6,152 nucleotides of DNA from Amphritea sp. (GTDB lineage Bacteria > Pseudomonadota > Gammaproteobacteria > Pseudomonadales > Balneatricaceae). The position numbers were made by a program, and so were the translations under genes. Shown piece by piece: positions 5,473 to 6,152 of the stretch. The stretch's first letter is position 1. The number at the start of each line of letters is the position of its first letter. The stretch covers positions 1 through 6,152 of the forward strand of contig JAGPUU010000063.1 in the NCBI GenBank assembly GCA_018067325.1. Reading direction: 5' to 3'. Under the pieces are notes generated by a model, which was not told where the DNA came from, ran no database searches, and saw only the letters and a program-made list of their open reading frames with translations.

Positions 5473-6152
5473 CTAATCCGGCTTGGTTACAGGGTAGTCT
5501 TGGCCCTGCCAGGAATTAAATCCGCCATCGAGCGCTACTGCCCTGTCAAACCCTAGTTCTTTAAGAGTTGCCGCAGCAAGAGTGGATATTTTTCCATATT
5601 GGCAGTAAGCCACGATCCTTAGCATTGGGTTTGGCAAGAGCTCATTAACTTTCAGTTCCAGTTGCCCCCGTGGGATGTTAATTGCACCGGGAATATGTCC
5701 CTCTAAAAAAGCTTGTGCCTCCCTGACGTCGAGTAAAATAAAGTCCGCTGATTTTGAATTTACTCTCTTTGCTACTTCAGTTAATGACATAAAAGGTACT
5801 TTTTCAGCTGCTTCGGCAATCATCTTCGCAACCGTTTTTCCGCCGGAAAGGTTTGTTCGCAAAGCTTCGGTCAGGTGGTCTGGCATACTGAGGTTGAGGT
5901 TATTCATCTGCTCAATAAAGCCCGTTTGTTCGGTGATCTGAAGTCGCCGGTTATAGGCAAGTTCGTTAGCGATAGTAGAGTGCTTTTTGTCGCTGTAGAT
6001 ATGGGCGGGATAGACACGAGTATCCGGAGGTAAAAGCAATAACTTATTAAACAGGCTGTGATATAGCTTGCTGGGATCTCCCCCGGGCAGGTCACTGCGT
6101 CCTGTTCCACCCAGTAGGAGCGTATCGCCGGTTAACACGCTGTCATTCACTA
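5473..6152 (-). CDS. Metallo-beta-lactamase fold plus rhodanese protein, 5' end beyond window
   Basis: The C-terminal 226 or so codons of a two-domain protein. The first visible part (about residues 1-72 from 6150) is the end of a metallo-beta-lactamase-fold domain of the ETHE1/persulfide-dioxygenase type: LTGDTLLLGGTGRSD gives a metal-ligand Asp, and VYPAH a conserved His. After a linker (about 73-117), a rhodanese domain (about 118-222) shows LLDVRE, EGHIPGAINIP and a catalytic Cys183 in YCQYGKIS. Such fusions act in sulfide and persulfide oxidation, so this one may convert glutathione persulfide or relay sulfane sulfur. The HxHxDH metal motif must lie outside the window. The GTG at 6150 is an internal valine, as the frame stays open to the edge. 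Note PAHIY rather than the usual PAHDY, and Lys in the rhodanese loop. Confidence 0.85.
   Translation of the reverse strand, partial: VNDSVLTGDTLLLGGTGRSDLPGGDPSKLYHSLFNKLLLLPPDTRVYPAHIYSDKKHSTIANELAYNRRLQITEQTGFIEQMNNLNLSMPDHLTEALRTNLSGGKTVAKMIAEAAEKVPFMSLTEVAKRVNSKSADFILLDVREAQAFLEGHIPGAINIPRGQLELKVNELLPNPMLRIVAYCQYGKISTLAAATLKELGFDRAVALDGGFNSWQGQDYPVTKPD

Noticed and set aside
6148..6150. GTG as the start of the MBL-rhodanese gene
   Set aside because: The frame is still open to the window edge and the metal-binding N-terminal half of the domain would be missing.

Overview
The window reads as chromosomal DNA of a gammaproteobacterium. The strongest evidence is the order nrdA-nrdB-yfaE-type ferredoxin, as in Escherichia coli, with NrdA and NrdB proteins that keep E. 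coli-like length and every catalytic residue. The pair DUF2986-VF530 points to marine lineages such as the Oceanospirillales, Vibrio or Shewanella. Oceanospirillaceae is my best guess, from general familiarity only. No transposase, integrase, CRISPR array or phage gene is visible.

Layout. Positions 1-198 hold a hairpin-rich stretch with no convincing gene. A solitary tRNA-Tyr(GTA) lies on the minus strand at 244-327, with its own promoter (341-369) and intrinsic terminator (199-225). The 440-bp divergent region between tRNA-Tyr and nrdA contains a perfect FNR/ANR-type box (410-423), a very AT-rich tract, a sigma70-like promoter, two NrdR boxes 31 bp apart (570-585 and 601-616), and a leader of about 180 nt with consecutive stem-loops (665-733).

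The plus-strand operon nrdA (768-3035), nrdB (3138-4268) and 2Fe-2S ferredoxin (4294-4560) encodes the two subunits of class Ia aerobic ribonucleotide reductase plus the ferredoxin thought to maintain the diferric-tyrosyl cofactor of NrdB. All residues of the known radical-transfer path (beta Y123-W49-Y357 to alpha Y730-Y729-C438, Met counted) are present. The NrdR boxes tie the operon to the usual nucleotide-sensing repressor. The FNR box suggests an additional oxygen input.

A 465-bp gap follows (4561-5025), with no gene and no clear terminator. It carries a perfect DnaA box (4832-4840) centred in a 7-bp inverted repeat, just upstream of a consensus -10 hexamer. Next come two small overlapping plus-strand genes: a 45-aa lysine/arginine-rich DUF2986 protein (5026-5163) and a VF530/DUF2132 DNA-binding protein (5160-5438), sharing ATGA. 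Finally, a convergent minus-strand gene (5473 to beyond the right edge) encodes a metallo-beta-lactamase-fold protein with a C-terminal rhodanese domain, probably in persulfide or sulfide metabolism.

Most of the window is core, ordinary genome. The parts least explained are regulatory: the FNR box and structured leader upstream of nrdA, the DnaA-box palindrome, and the DUF2986-VF530 pair.
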